From: Cutibacterium acnes
GTDB taxonomy: Bacteria; Actinomycetota; Actinomycetes; Propionibacteriales; Propionibacteriaceae
Direction of reading: 5' to 3'
NCBI RefSeq assembly: GCF_003030305.1
Contig: NZ_CP023676.1
Location: 496,001 to 560,000 of the forward strand
DNA: 64,000 nucleotides
Shown here one piece after another: positions 42,567 to 50,839 of the stretch. Position 1 is the first letter of the stretch. Each line of letters opens with the position of its first letter. The notes beneath the pieces are model-generated. The model made no database searches and was not told where the DNA came from. It saw only the letters and a list, made by a program, of their open reading frames with translations. The position numbers and the translations under genes are program-made.

Positions 42567-42608
42567 CGACATGGGATTGACACAATGACACTTGTGTTGC
42601 CCATGTCG
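42567..42608 (+). terminator. Long hairpin after sepX
   Basis: CGACATGGG (42567-42575) pairs with CCCATGTCG (42600-42608), and inside it ACACAA pairs with TTGTGT. It starts 13 bases past the sepX stop and is probably the terminator of the glp-rimJ-sepX unit. Confidence 0.6.
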
Positions 42609-42769
42609 TCCTGGGCAGAGCCCGTGCGGTGCCCAGGTGGTGGCCGGCGGGGTTATCGGCACTGTTGTGTGGAGGCTGATCGTCAGGGCTTCGAAGTTAA
42701 CGTGGCCTACGCCGAATGATTCGTAGCATGGCGCGGGTTGCCCAGGTGTGGTAGCGTAGCCGCGTTGTT

Positions 42770-42842
42770 GGGGCATTGGCGCAGTTGGTAGCGCGTCTCG
42801 TTCGCAATGAGAAGGTCAGGGGTTCGAATCCCCTATGCTCCA
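42770..42842 (+). tRNA. tRNA-Ala (anticodon CGC)
   Basis: A 73-base cloverleaf with acceptor stem GGGGCAT/ATGCTCC (one G-T pair), D arm GCGCAGTTGGTAGCGC, anticodon stem TCTCG/TGAGA around TTCGCAA, T arm GGGGTTCGAATCCCC and discriminator A. No encoded CCA. Confidence 0.96.
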
Positions 42843-43292
42843 CTGTTCGGTGGTGAAACGCCGCTGACAAGCGTAAACAGTCGGGCGTGGTAGCCGGAAG
42901 TGGTAGAAATAGCCGCTACAAGGTCGGTAGGGGTATAGCTTTCCAGCGTGGTCGTCGCGTGGCGTGCGAAGTATAAGGGTTCTTGTTATCAGACGAGGAC
43001 ACCTAGCGGCGAGGCGAATGAGTATATGAGTCATCGTGGCGTATTTGTGGGCAACGGCGGTTGGTCAGAGGTGGTGTTACTCGGCAGCAGGCGCGAAGTC
43101 GTCACAGCGCTAATTTGACAAGGCTTTTGCTGTGGGGAGCTAGCACGCAGTAGTACTCGGGGGTGGACGCTGGGGATCACCAACTGCGCTACGTAGCGTG
43201 GCCCGGCTTAAGGCAGGCAGGCGTGTTGTGCGTCTAAGAACAGCCAGTCTCCGACCCCGTCAATACCTCGGTGTCGATCTGCTATTGATGAG
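42843..43292. other. Noncoding stretch between tRNA-Ala and the molybdenum cluster
   Basis: About 450 bases without a convincing gene on either strand. Open frames have unlikely composition, and one is a read-through of the tRNA. I see no repeat of the tRNA 3' end, integrase remnant or insertion sequence here. It marks the border between the core region and the molybdenum-respiration block. Confidence 0.4.
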
Positions 43293-43970
43293 CTACGTCA
43301 CACTGTCTAAACATCGGTCGAACTCGTCAAGTGTAGCGATAGTGAGTAGGGCGACCCCTTTCATGAAGGAGGTTTGGGCTTGCTCACTGACACGTGACAG
43401 GAACGATGGTGCCCAGGCGAGCACGTGGGTGCGTAAGAAATTGGCGACTATCGCGAGCGTCTGGTGACTCTCGTCAGCGTGACCGTCTTCTCGGGCATCC
43501 AAAACGCGTAAACATCCCTGGGCCAAGAACTCCAATTCCAGACCGATGTGATCGTCAGGTTCGCGGTGGAGATGAGGTGCGGCAAGCCCGAGACGGGCGT
43601 AGGCGGCACGCACTTGCAGGGTGTGTTCGTCGAAGACCAGCCCCTCCCGGTTGCGATGCGCTGACTCGTAAGGTGGCACCAGGGCGACTGCGGAGTCACC
43701 GTAGAGGTGGTCGTGGTCGGCGACCACGACCTGTCGAGACTCTGCCTCTTCGCGTGAAAGCCGCCACATCTGCAGGCCTTCTTCCATCCGGCTGGGTGAC
43801 CGGGGGCGGCTCAGTGGCCACTCGTCGATCATCTGCAGCAACTCATGGAGGTGATCAGCGTCAGGGACTTGATAGTGCAAAGAACCTAGGATGGTGAACA
43901 CTGCCGCGAACTGGTCCAGCTCGTCGTCGAGAGAACCGGTGACGGGTTCTGTCACCTGCTCGGGGCTCAT
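43293..43970 (-). CDS. TorD/DmsD-like redox-enzyme maturation chaperone
   Basis: A 225-residue cytosolic chaperone of the TorD/NarJ superfamily, which binds the Tat signal or apo-form of molybdoenzymes until the cofactor is inserted. Helical core segments such as EGLVFDEHTLQVRAAYARLGL, PDDHIGLELEFLAQGCL and FLRTHVLAWAPSFLSRV fit the family motif (E/D)PxDHI. ATG 43968-43970 overlaps the moaC stop. It likely serves the DmsA-like enzyme at the right edge, because narG has its own NarJ. Confidence 0.8.
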   Translation of the reverse strand: MSPEQVTEPVTGSLDDELDQFAAVFTILGSLHYQVPDADHLHELLQMIDEWPLSRPRSPSRMEEGLQMWRLSREEAESRQVVVADHDHLYGDSAVALVPPYESAHRNREGLVFDEHTLQVRAAYARLGLAAPHLHREPDDHIGLELEFLAQGCLRVLDAREDGHADESHQTLAIVANFLRTHVLAWAPSFLSRVSEQAQTSFMKGVALLTIATLDEFDRCLDSVT

Positions 43971-44452
43971 TGGTCGTCGCTCCTGGTCCACTCGCCGCTG
44001 CGTCCACCGGCTTTGTGAGTGATCACCGCGTGCTCGATGGCGAAGCCGCGATCGACTCCCTTGACCATGTCGGCGACGGTGAGGGCAGCCACCGTCACAG
44101 CGGTGAGCGCTTCCATCTCCACTCCGGTGAGATCGGTGGTACGGGTTGTGGCACGGATCCTTACCCGGTCAGGCTCCAGCCACAGGTCCACTTCTGCCCC
44201 GTGCACACCGATGCGGTGCGCCAGGGGGATGAGGTCTGGAGTGTGCTTGGTGGCCTGGATACCTGCGATGCGGGCCACGGCGAGGACGTCCCCTTTGGGG
44301 ACCGATTCGTCGCGCAGGGCAGTCATGATCGGCTCGGAGCACACCACGCAGCATTCCGCCGTCGCCACGCGCACCGTGGGTGTCTTTGTCGTGACGTCGA
44401 CCATGTGAGCCGATCCGTTACCACGCAGGTGGGTGAATGGGTTTGAGGTCAT
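43967..44452 (-). CDS. moaC: Cyclic pyranopterin monophosphate synthase
   Basis: A 161-residue enzyme acting with MoaA to make cyclic pyranopterin monophosphate. Conserved VPKGDVLAVARIAGIQATK, LTGVEMEALTAVTVAALTVADMVK and HKAGGRSGEW are present, including the active-site Lys and Glu residues. The usual PLCHPL segment reads PLAHRI, so the Cys and Pro are lost while the His is kept. A ribosome site GGGAGGAG lies inside the moeA 3' end, which it overlaps by 35 bases. Confidence 0.88.
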   Translation of the reverse strand: MTSNPFTHLRGNGSAHMVDVTTKTPTVRVATAECCVVCSEPIMTALRDESVPKGDVLAVARIAGIQATKHTPDLIPLAHRIGVHGAEVDLWLEPDRVRIRATTRTTDLTGVEMEALTAVTVAALTVADMVKGVDRGFAIEHAVITHKAGGRSGEWTRSDDQ

Positions 44453-45752
44453 GTGTAACTCCTCCCGTCAGTAGGATGCTCAACTCGTCGCCGGAGTCCA
44501 CGTGATCGATTCCGGGACCCGCCACCGCCAGGCCCTCTACCAGAGGCAGACTTGTCACTAAGTGGGATTTTGACCCCAGCGCGTGCACCGGCTCGACATT
44601 CTCGCCGTTCCAACACACTGGCATGAACTGAGTCTTGGCTGCTGGGGAGCGCCACGGAGCACCGGCTCGGGCACGTACCAGGCGACGTCCCAGCAGCGGG
44701 TCTATGGGTGCTGTCACTCCGGCGGGTGTCGCGTCAATGAGATCGGGTGACAGGCCGCGTAACCGTGCCAGCAGTGGGGCGACGTATACGTGGAAACTCA
44801 CGTAGGCCCCGACCGGGTTGCCCGGTAGGGCGAGCACGGGCGTCTCGGCCACCATTCCAGCCCCTTGGGGGCCTCCGGGTTGCTGGGCCACATGGTGGAA
44901 GGTGAGTTCGGGCAGCCCCTGCCGCACGACCTCGTAGGCCCCCATGGAGATGCCTCCAGCTGTGACAATCAGGTCCACCCGCCAGGAGCGGACGAGTTCG
45001 CGCAGGCGTTCCGGGTCGTCGGGTACGCGGGTTTGCTCGACGACTCCTCCGTGTGTGCGCACCAGACCACCCAACATGATGCCGTTGGAATCGGGGATTT
45101 TGCCACGATGTAGCGGTTCACCAGCCCCGCCAAGCTCCGAACCTGTCGCAAGGACACCGACCCGAGGGGCCGGGTGAACTCGCAGACTGCCATGACCTAC
45201 TGCGGCTGCAGCGGCCAGTGCCTCGGGGGTCAGTCTTCTCCCGGCAGGCAGCACCGTGGCGCCGGTGGCCAGAGCCTCACCACGGCGTCGCACATTGGCA
45301 CCGGTTGAGGGGGTGCGAAAAATCGTCACCGTCGCGGGGGCGTCGACAGTTCCGGGAGCATGATCGGTGTCCTCCACCTTGATGACGGTGTCGGCGTTCT
45401 CGGGCATGCGGGCACCGGTCATGATGCGCTGGGCGGTTCCGGGGTCGAGAGGCCGGTGGGCGGGAGATCCGGCGGGTACGTCATTGGTGACCGGGAGCGT
45501 GACAGGGGTGTGCACAGTGGCCTCGGACACGTCGGCGTGACGCACCGCGAACCCGTCCATCGCAGAGTTGGTGAACGGCGGTACCGTCAGTCGGGCGGTA
45601 ACTGGTTCGGCGCTGACTAGCCCCAGACACTCGGCCAGCGGTAGTTCGACTGTCTTGGGTGCGGTAGCCAGTGAGGAGACCAGTTGCAGGTGCCGTGCGA
45701 TGCTCACTGGCTTTGGCGTCGTGGCGGGCACGCTGGAACGAGAGCTGCTCAC
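44418..45752 (-). CDS. moeA: Molybdopterin molybdenumtransferase
   Basis: A 444-residue enzyme inserting molybdenum into adenylated molybdopterin. Full family motifs are present: VPPFTNSAMDGFAV, RIMTGARMPENADTVIKVED, RRRGEALATGATVLPAG, ATGSEL, IPDSNGIML, VTAGGISMGAYEVV and LALPGNPVGAYVSF. GTG 45752 is used because it overlaps the moaE stop (GTGA) behind GGGGAGGA. It is the canonical MoeA of the window, distinct from Glp at 39659. Confidence 0.93.
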   Translation of the reverse strand: MSSSRSSVPATTPKPVSIARHLQLVSSLATAPKTVELPLAECLGLVSAEPVTARLTVPPFTNSAMDGFAVRHADVSEATVHTPVTLPVTNDVPAGSPAHRPLDPGTAQRIMTGARMPENADTVIKVEDTDHAPGTVDAPATVTIFRTPSTGANVRRRGEALATGATVLPAGRRLTPEALAAAAAVGHGSLRVHPAPRVGVLATGSELGGAGEPLHRGKIPDSNGIMLGGLVRTHGGVVEQTRVPDDPERLRELVRSWRVDLIVTAGGISMGAYEVVRQGLPELTFHHVAQQPGGPQGAGMVAETPVLALPGNPVGAYVSFHVYVAPLLARLRGLSPDLIDATPAGVTAPIDPLLGRRLVRARAGAPWRSPAAKTQFMPVCWNGENVEPVHALGSKSHLVTSLPLVEGLAVAGPGIDHVDSGDELSILLTGGVTHDLKPIHPPAW

Positions 45753-46171
45753 GGCTCCTCCCCGGGCAGCCCGGCCCATTCGTGGGAGCCGTCAGTGAGC
45801 CATTGGCACTTCCACACCGGCAGGCTTTCCTTAACGGCGTCGACGAATTCACAGGCCGCCTCAAATGCTTGCCCGCGGTGGTCTGCCGACACGGCCACGA
45901 CCATCGCTGTCCCGCCGACCTCCACGTGGCCGATTCGGTGCTCGGCAGCTACGCCGTGGACGCCATCGCGCGTGGCGCACTGTTCGACTAGGTCTGCCAA
46001 GATCTGCGTGGCATGGGGGTGGGCACTATAGTCGATGGCTGTAATGGACTGGCCGCCATCGTGGTTGCGAACCACTCCGGTGAAAGTCACGACAGCGCCA
46101 CTGCGGTCGTCACTCACCAAGCTGACGACCTTGGCGACGTTCAGCGGCTCGTCACTGATCTTGGCGTGCAT
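45749..46171 (-). CDS. moaE: Molybdopterin synthase catalytic subunit
   Basis: A 140-residue subunit that, with MoaD, adds the dithiolene sulfurs. Typical segments are GAVVTFTGVVRNHDGG, IGHVEVGGTAMVVAVSADHR, ACEFVDAVKESLPVWK and the C-terminal WLTDGSHEW. The ATG directly follows the moaD stop. The preceding GGAGGG codons of moaD also provide the ribosome site. Confidence 0.93.
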   Translation of the reverse strand: MHAKISDEPLNVAKVVSLVSDDRSGAVVTFTGVVRNHDGGQSITAIDYSAHPHATQILADLVEQCATRDGVHGVAAEHRIGHVEVGGTAMVVAVSADHRGQAFEAACEFVDAVKESLPVWKCQWLTDGSHEWAGLPGEEP

Positions 46172-46411
46172 TCACCCTCCTGCAAATGGTGGAAGGACCT
46201 CAACCTGGGCTCTCGCGGGCACGATCTGTTCACCGCGGACAGCAGATCCGTCGACGAACAGGGTGCACACTCCCAGCAGTCGTCCCAAGCCCGGGTGCAG
46301 GTTACGAAGGTGGTCGAGTAACTGATTGACGGACAGGCCGGTTGGCGTCTCCACCGTCTCCTCACTGGTTCCGGCAGCCTCAGCTGTGCCGCCGTAGTAG
46401 TGCACTTGCAT
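46172..46411 (-). CDS. moaD: Molybdopterin synthase sulfur carrier subunit
   Basis: A 79-residue ubiquitin-fold protein ending in the functional Gly-Gly tail (PPFAGG) that carries the thiocarboxylate. It starts at ATG 46409-46411. A GTG six bases upstream is in frame but would merge with the moaA stop. The last two codons GGA GGG plus TGA also form the ribosome site for moaE. Confidence 0.9.
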   Translation of the reverse strand: MQVHYYGGTAEAAGTSEETVETPTGLSVNQLLDHLRNLHPGLGRLLGVCTLFVDGSAVRGEQIVPARAQVEVLPPFAGG

Positions 46412-46413
46412 AT

Positions 46414-47493
46414 TCACCCTCCAATGGCAGACATGCGACGCCGGGAGTTGGCAAAACTCCCGTTGTCAACCCCGTGGTGGGCGCTTTTGCACCACATTTC
46501 ACCTTGCCATACGGCGATGATCTCGTCATCGCTGGCTCCTGAGCGTAGCAGGGAACGCAGATCGGCCTCTTGGTCAGCGAACAAGCAGTTGCGGATCTGG
46601 CCGTCGGCGGTGAGCCGGGTGCGCGAGCAGTTTGCGCAGAACGGTCGAGTCACTGAGGCGATGATCCCCAGCCATCCGGGGCGTGTGTGCCGCGAGCTCA
46701 CCGACCAGCGTTGCGCGGGTGAGGAGCCGCGCGCAGCCTGGTCAGCGGTGATGCTGAAACCTGCATCTCGGACCACGGTGAGGATGTCGTCGGCACTGAC
46801 GGTTGCCTCCCGTTTCCAGCCATTCGCCCCGATCGGCATGAACTCGATGAATCGTAGTTCTAGACCGCGGTCCAGGCAGAAAACGAGCAACTCGGGAATG
46901 TCACGGCGGTAGGAGTCGATCTGGGGGACGGCATTGATCTTGACTAATAGTCGTGCGGCGAGGGCTGCGTCGATCCCTGTCACGACGTCTGCGAGCCGGT
47001 CTCGTCGGGAGATGGTGGCAAACCGTTCGCGGTCCACGGTGTCCAGGGAGATGTTGACCCGATCTAGGCCGGCCTCGACGAGACCGTCGACACGCCGGTC
47101 CAGGCCGATCCCGTTGGTCGTTAGCGCGGTGATCGGTGGGGTACCGTTCGTGCGGCGCAGCGTCGACGTTGCGGCCACCAGGTTTTCCAGACTAGGGCGC
47201 AACAGGGGCTCCCCGCCGGTGAATCTCACCTTGGTGATGCCGAGTCGCTCGATCCCGATGCCAATGACACGGATGATCTCGTCGTCGGTGAGCAGGTCAC
47301 GGTTGGCCAACCAGTCCATGCCTTCGGCGGGCATGCAATAGGTGCACCTCAGGTTGCAATGGTCGGTTACCGAGACCCGCAGGTCGGTAGCCAGCCGTCC
47401 GAAACGGTCCGGCAGACCATGGTGGGCGGCACTCTGGCCCGTCGCGGCGCTCATGACCTCACCGTCCTCCCGGTCTGCCTGTGGTGTGGTCAT
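46414..47493 (-). CDS. moaA: GTP 3',8-cyclase
   Basis: A 359-residue radical-SAM enzyme for the first step of molybdopterin synthesis. The N-terminal cluster motif is DHCNLRCTYCMP. RFTGGEPLLRP, TTNGIGLD and LDRVNISLDT follow, and the C-terminal cluster CANCSRTRLTADGQIRNC binds GTP. The protein ends with the conserved Gly-Gly tail (MSAIGG). ATG 47493 gives the longest form, while ATG 47454 with GTGAGG upstream is a plausible shorter start. It heads the moaA-D-E-moeA-moaC-torD operon, each gene touching or overlapping the next. Confidence 0.92.
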   Translation of the reverse strand: MTTPQADREDGEVMSAATGQSAAHHGLPDRFGRLATDLRVSVTDHCNLRCTYCMPAEGMDWLANRDLLTDDEIIRVIGIGIERLGITKVRFTGGEPLLRPSLENLVAATSTLRRTNGTPPITALTTNGIGLDRRVDGLVEAGLDRVNISLDTVDRERFATISRRDRLADVVTGIDAALAARLLVKINAVPQIDSYRRDIPELLVFCLDRGLELRFIEFMPIGANGWKREATVSADDILTVVRDAGFSITADQAARGSSPAQRWSVSSRHTRPGWLGIIASVTRPFCANCSRTRLTADGQIRNCLFADQEADLRSLLRSGASDDEIIAVWQGEMWCKSAHHGVDNGSFANSRRRMSAIGG

Positions 47494-47696
47494 GTCATCG
47501 CTAACGTGGCCGAACTTCTGTCGACTCGAGGATATACGTCGGCACTGTACAGATGAAGTGAGCCAGAGCTCGTGAGCCCGACGCTAAGAGATTTTGCGGG
47601 TAAATGAGATAACCTATGTTCCAGATATTCGGATGAAGGCATCAAATTCTTCCGCGAATACGGAAATTATGGGCCACTTTTACGGAGTTTACCGAT
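47494..47696. promoter_or_regulatory. Divergent promoter region of the moa operon and the TOBE regulator
   Basis: Within this AT-richer gap, TTCCG and CGGAA form an inverted repeat around CGAATA at about 47650-47665, and an AATTATG stretch follows. These could be the binding site of the TOBE-domain regulator encoded next. No firm -35/-10 pair was assigned. Confidence 0.35.
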
Positions 47697-48125
47697 ATGA
47701 GCATAATGAGTCCGCATCCTCCCTCCCATCGGGTTTCCGACGTGGCGGCCCTGCTAGGGGTCTCTGACGACACAGTGCGTCGCTGGATCGATCAGAGGCA
47801 CGTTCGCGCCGCTAAAGACACCACAGGTCGACTTCGTGTGGACGGTGCCAGTCTTGCTGCGTTCCTCGTCACCCAGCAGCAGGAGCGTCAAGACCTCGCT
47901 GATGGCGCGCAGACCCAGTCGATGCGCAACCACATCCGGGGTATCGTTGCCAAGGTTATCAGCGACAAAGTGATGAGCCAGGTCGAACTGGTCACCGGCA
48001 ACCTGAGCATTGTTTCACTGGTCTCCACCGAGGCCGTGCGTGAGCTCGGTCTGCAGGTCGGCTCGATCGCTGTAGCTCAGGTCAAGGCGACCAATGTGTC
48101 CCTTCAGCTACCCGTTACCAGGTGA
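47697..48125 (+). CDS. HTH-TOBE molybdate-responsive regulator (molbindin-like)
   Basis: A 142-residue protein with an N-terminal MerR-type helix-turn-helix (RVSDVAALLGVSDDTVRRWID) and a C-terminal TOBE/molbindin domain (NHIRGIVAKVISDKVMSQVEL, VSLVSTEAVRELGLQVGSIA, VKATNVSL) that binds molybdate. CGGAG precedes ATG 47697. It overlaps modA at its 3' end. Combined DNA-binding and molybdate-sensing parts suggest control of modABC and the divergent moa operon, analogous to ModE. Confidence 0.85.
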   Translation: MSIMSPHPPSHRVSDVAALLGVSDDTVRRWIDQRHVRAAKDTTGRLRVDGASLAAFLVTQQQERQDLADGAQTQSMRNHIRGIVAKVISDKVMSQVELVTGNLSIVSLVSTEAVRELGLQVGSIAVAQVKATNVSLQLPVTR

Positions 48126-48130
48126 TCGAG

Positions 48131-48901
48131 ATGTCAAGAGTCTCGCTGCGGACCTGCGCCATTGCAGCAGTAGCAGCGGTGTTGCTTGCGGCGTGCGGCA
48201 GTGGGCCGTCTTCTACCCAGCCCTCGGCAGCCCCGACGAGGTTGACCGTCTTTGCCGCTGCGTCCCTCACAAGGTCCTACGAGCAGATCGGCGAGCAATT
48301 TGAGCGCAAGTATCCCCGGGTCGACGTGCAGTTTTCCTTTGAAGGGTCCCAGAACCTGGTCGCCCAGATGGCCCAGGGGGCCCCGGCTGATGTCCTGGCC
48401 ACCGCTGATCAAAGGAGCATGAACAAAGCGGTTGAGCAGAACTTAGTGAATGTCCCACGTCAGTTCGCCAGCAACGTGCTCACCCTTGTTACCCCTGCAC
48501 ATAATCCGGCGAGGGTGACCGGATTGAACTCTTCGCTGCGTGGCGCCAAGCTTGTCATATGCGCCCCAGAGGTGCCCTGCGGCAACGCGACGAGGAAACT
48601 CGCCAACAAGCTGGGCGTCACGTTGAAGCCGGTGAGCGAGGAACAGAAGGTCACTGATGTTCGGGGCAAAGTTGAGTCTGGGGAAGCCGATGTGGGGATC
48701 GTCTATCGCACGGACGCGCTCGCGGCTGGCAACAAAGTGGACGTGATACCGATCGGTCGAGCCAATGAGGTCGTCAATCATTACCCGATAGCGACCGCGG
48801 TCGGCGCCACCCACCAGGGCCTGGCTAAAAGGTTCGTCGAGTACGTGATGTCGGCTGATGCCCAGAAGATCCTCTCGGATGATGGGTTTTCCGGGCCGTG
48901 A
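48131..48901 (+). CDS. modA: Molybdate ABC transporter substrate-binding lipoprotein
   Basis: A 256-residue surface lipoprotein with a lipobox LLAACGSG after the signal. Binding-protein segments are LTVFAAASLTRSYEQIGEQF, FSFEGSQNLVAQMAQGAPADVL, APEVPCGNATRKL and GIVYRTDALAAG. ATG 48131 is chosen behind AGGTG; GTG 48122 would also be in frame. It captures molybdate (or tungstate) outside the cell for the fused transporter encoded next, 84 bases away. Confidence 0.92.
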   Translation: MSRVSLRTCAIAAVAAVLLAACGSGPSSTQPSAAPTRLTVFAAASLTRSYEQIGEQFERKYPRVDVQFSFEGSQNLVAQMAQGAPADVLATADQRSMNKAVEQNLVNVPRQFASNVLTLVTPAHNPARVTGLNSSLRGAKLVICAPEVPCGNATRKLANKLGVTLKPVSEEQKVTDVRGKVESGEADVGIVYRTDALAAGNKVDVIPIGRANEVVNHYPIATAVGATHQGLAKRFVEYVMSADAQKILSDDGFSGP

Positions 48902-48985
48902 TAGGTGTGAAGCGACAGCCCGGTACCGGTTCCAATCGCCCTGCGAAGCGGACATGGGCGGTTACCGGGGAGACATCGCGGTGCG

Positions 48986-50839
48986 ATGAACGAGTGTAGT
49001 GGTGCTGTGCATGGGACCATCAGTGTGAAAACCCGGCGCCGACTGTTCGATCCAGCCCCAATGCCGATGTGGATCGTTATCCTCGCCGTGGTGGGCATTT
49101 GCGTGCTCGTCCTGCCTTTGGTGGGGATGGGTAATGAAGTGCCTTGGGCTCGGATTCCGGCAATCATGGCCTCACCGGAGGCTCAGGATGCGCTGTGGTT
49201 GAGCGTGCGCACCTGTGTGATTGCCACGGTCATCGACGTGTTTCTGGGAGTACCTATTGCCCTGTTACTGGCCCGTGACTGGAACGGTGTAGCAGCGGTA
49301 CGAGTACTTGTGCTGTTGCCGCTGTCGCTACCGCCGGTGGTCGCCGGTTTGGCCTTATTGGCGACATTTGGTAGACGCGGCATGATAGGGGCGTCGTTAC
49401 ACGCTGCAGGCATCTCCATCGCGTTCTCCACGGCGGCCGTCGTCATGGCACAGGTCTACGTCTCGTTACCCTTCCTTGTCACCGCACTTGAGTCGTCTAT
49501 CCGAACCCGGTCGTGGAAGTTAGAGCAGACAGCCGCAGCCTTGGGAGCGGGGCCGTGGCGGGTACTCAGGACTATCACTATGCCCACTGTGGCCTCGGCT
49601 CTGGGACGTGGGACGGCGCTGGCTGCGGCTCGATGTTTGGGCGAGTTTGGGGCGACGATCACTTTCGCGGGATCGCTGCAGAGCGTCACCCGGACAATGC
49701 CGCTTCAAGTGTATTTGGCTCGTGAGACCGATTCGGATACTGCCATGGCGTTAGGGCTCGTCTTGGTGGTAGTCGGAGCGATAGTTGCGGGGCTCACCCA
49801 GTGGCAACCGAGTCAGCGATCGTGGCGACGAAACGAGCCACCGCTTGTGGAGGAAGGCCTGACGGGACAAGGAAATTATGAGCTGGCTGGCACTAGGGGG
49901 ACTCCGTATGAGCAGCATGTCTGCGAGCAGAGTGATCCTGGGAAGGACCTGCCTGAACAATCGTCGATCACTACTAACTTGGGTACGAGTGCGGTGACTG
50001 TCTGGTCTCCCCAGGCTCATGACGATTCAGTGTCTCGAGTCAGGGGTGCGTCGGCCGGACATGAGCCGATCGGTTCAGCCGCAGCCGCGATCCACGTCGA
50101 CGGGCAGGTGAGCGCTCGTTCATGGGACGTGAGGCTGGATGTCGAGCCCGGCGAGGTTGTCGCCGTCATGGGGCCTAACGGGGCGGGGAAGTCGACCCTT
50201 GCGAGTGTCGTGACTGGACTGCTTGCCTTGGATCGTGGTCGGGTGTGCATCGGCCGGCAGCTTGTTGACGCCGGGGATGGTCGCATCGTACTGCCTGGAC
50301 GCCGCGGAGTTGGTTTGCTCACCCAGGACGCGCTCATCTTCGAGCACATGTCGGTGCTCGACAACGTCGCCTACGGTCCACGCTGTCATGGCTTAAGTCG
50401 AGCACAGGCGCAGAAGGTGGCCTATGCCCAACTCGCTGCGGTGGGATGCGCTCACCTTGCTGCACGTCGCGGTGGAGAACTCTCAGGTGGCCAGGCGGCG
50501 CTAGTAGGTCTGGCTCGGGCATTCGCCGTAGAACCGGCCGTTCTGGTACTCGACGAGCCCACTGCCGCACTTGACATTGACGCTCAGATACGAGTGCGCG
50601 ACTTGCTGAAGTCTCAGTTGGATCGCACCAATATGACGGCTCTGATCATCACCCATGATGTCGCCGACACGATGACGGTGGCCGGACGATTGGTTGTTCT
50701 GGAGCACGGCCGGATCATCGAGGATGGCGTTGTGTCCCAGCTACTTGAGAACCCGAAAAAGGCTTTTACGGCTCAGCTCGCTGCGTTAGTGAAGTTCGGG
50801 GTCAGGACTAACTCACAGGGCGCGGAGTCTTCCTCGTGA
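48986..50839 (+). CDS. modBC: Fused molybdate ABC transporter permease-ATPase (ModB-ModC)
   Basis: A 617-residue fusion. Residues 1-270 form the ModB permease with five or six helices and the EAA-like loop ALGAGPWRVLRTITMP. A linker of about 110 residues, Glu/Gln/Ser-rich, follows. Residues 380-600 form the ModC ATPase with Walker A GPNGAGKST, Q-loop LLTQDALIFE, signature LSGGQ, Walker B VLVLDEPTAALD and switch histidine ITHDV. The usual C-terminal TOBE domain of ModC is absent. ATG 48986 or GTG 49025 could start it. The 3' end overlaps the convergent regulator by 67 bases. Confidence 0.9.
   Translation: MNECSGAVHGTISVKTRRRLFDPAPMPMWIVILAVVGICVLVLPLVGMGNEVPWARIPAIMASPEAQDALWLSVRTCVIATVIDVFLGVPIALLLARDWNGVAAVRVLVLLPLSLPPVVAGLALLATFGRRGMIGASLHAAGISIAFSTAAVVMAQVYVSLPFLVTALESSIRTRSWKLEQTAAALGAGPWRVLRTITMPTVASALGRGTALAAARCLGEFGATITFAGSLQSVTRTMPLQVYLARETDSDTAMALGLVLVVVGAIVAGLTQWQPSQRSWRRNEPPLVEEGLTGQGNYELAGTRGTPYEQHVCEQSDPGKDLPEQSSITTNLGTSAVTVWSPQAHDDSVSRVRGASAGHEPIGSAAAAIHVDGQVSARSWDVRLDVEPGEVVAVMGPNGAGKSTLASVVTGLLALDRGRVCIGRQLVDAGDGRIVLPGRRGVGLLTQDALIFEHMSVLDNVAYGPRCHGLSRAQAQKVAYAQLAAVGCAHLAARRGGELSGGQAALVGLARAFAVEPAVLVLDEPTAALDIDAQIRVRDLLKSQLDRTNMTALIITHDVADTMTVAGRLVVLEHGRIIEDGVVSQLLENPKKAFTAQLAALVKFGVRTNSQGAESSS

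Noticed and set aside
42843-43292. Integration site or mobile element next to tRNA-Ala
   Set aside because: No duplicate of the tRNA 3' end and no integrase remnant were visible within the window.
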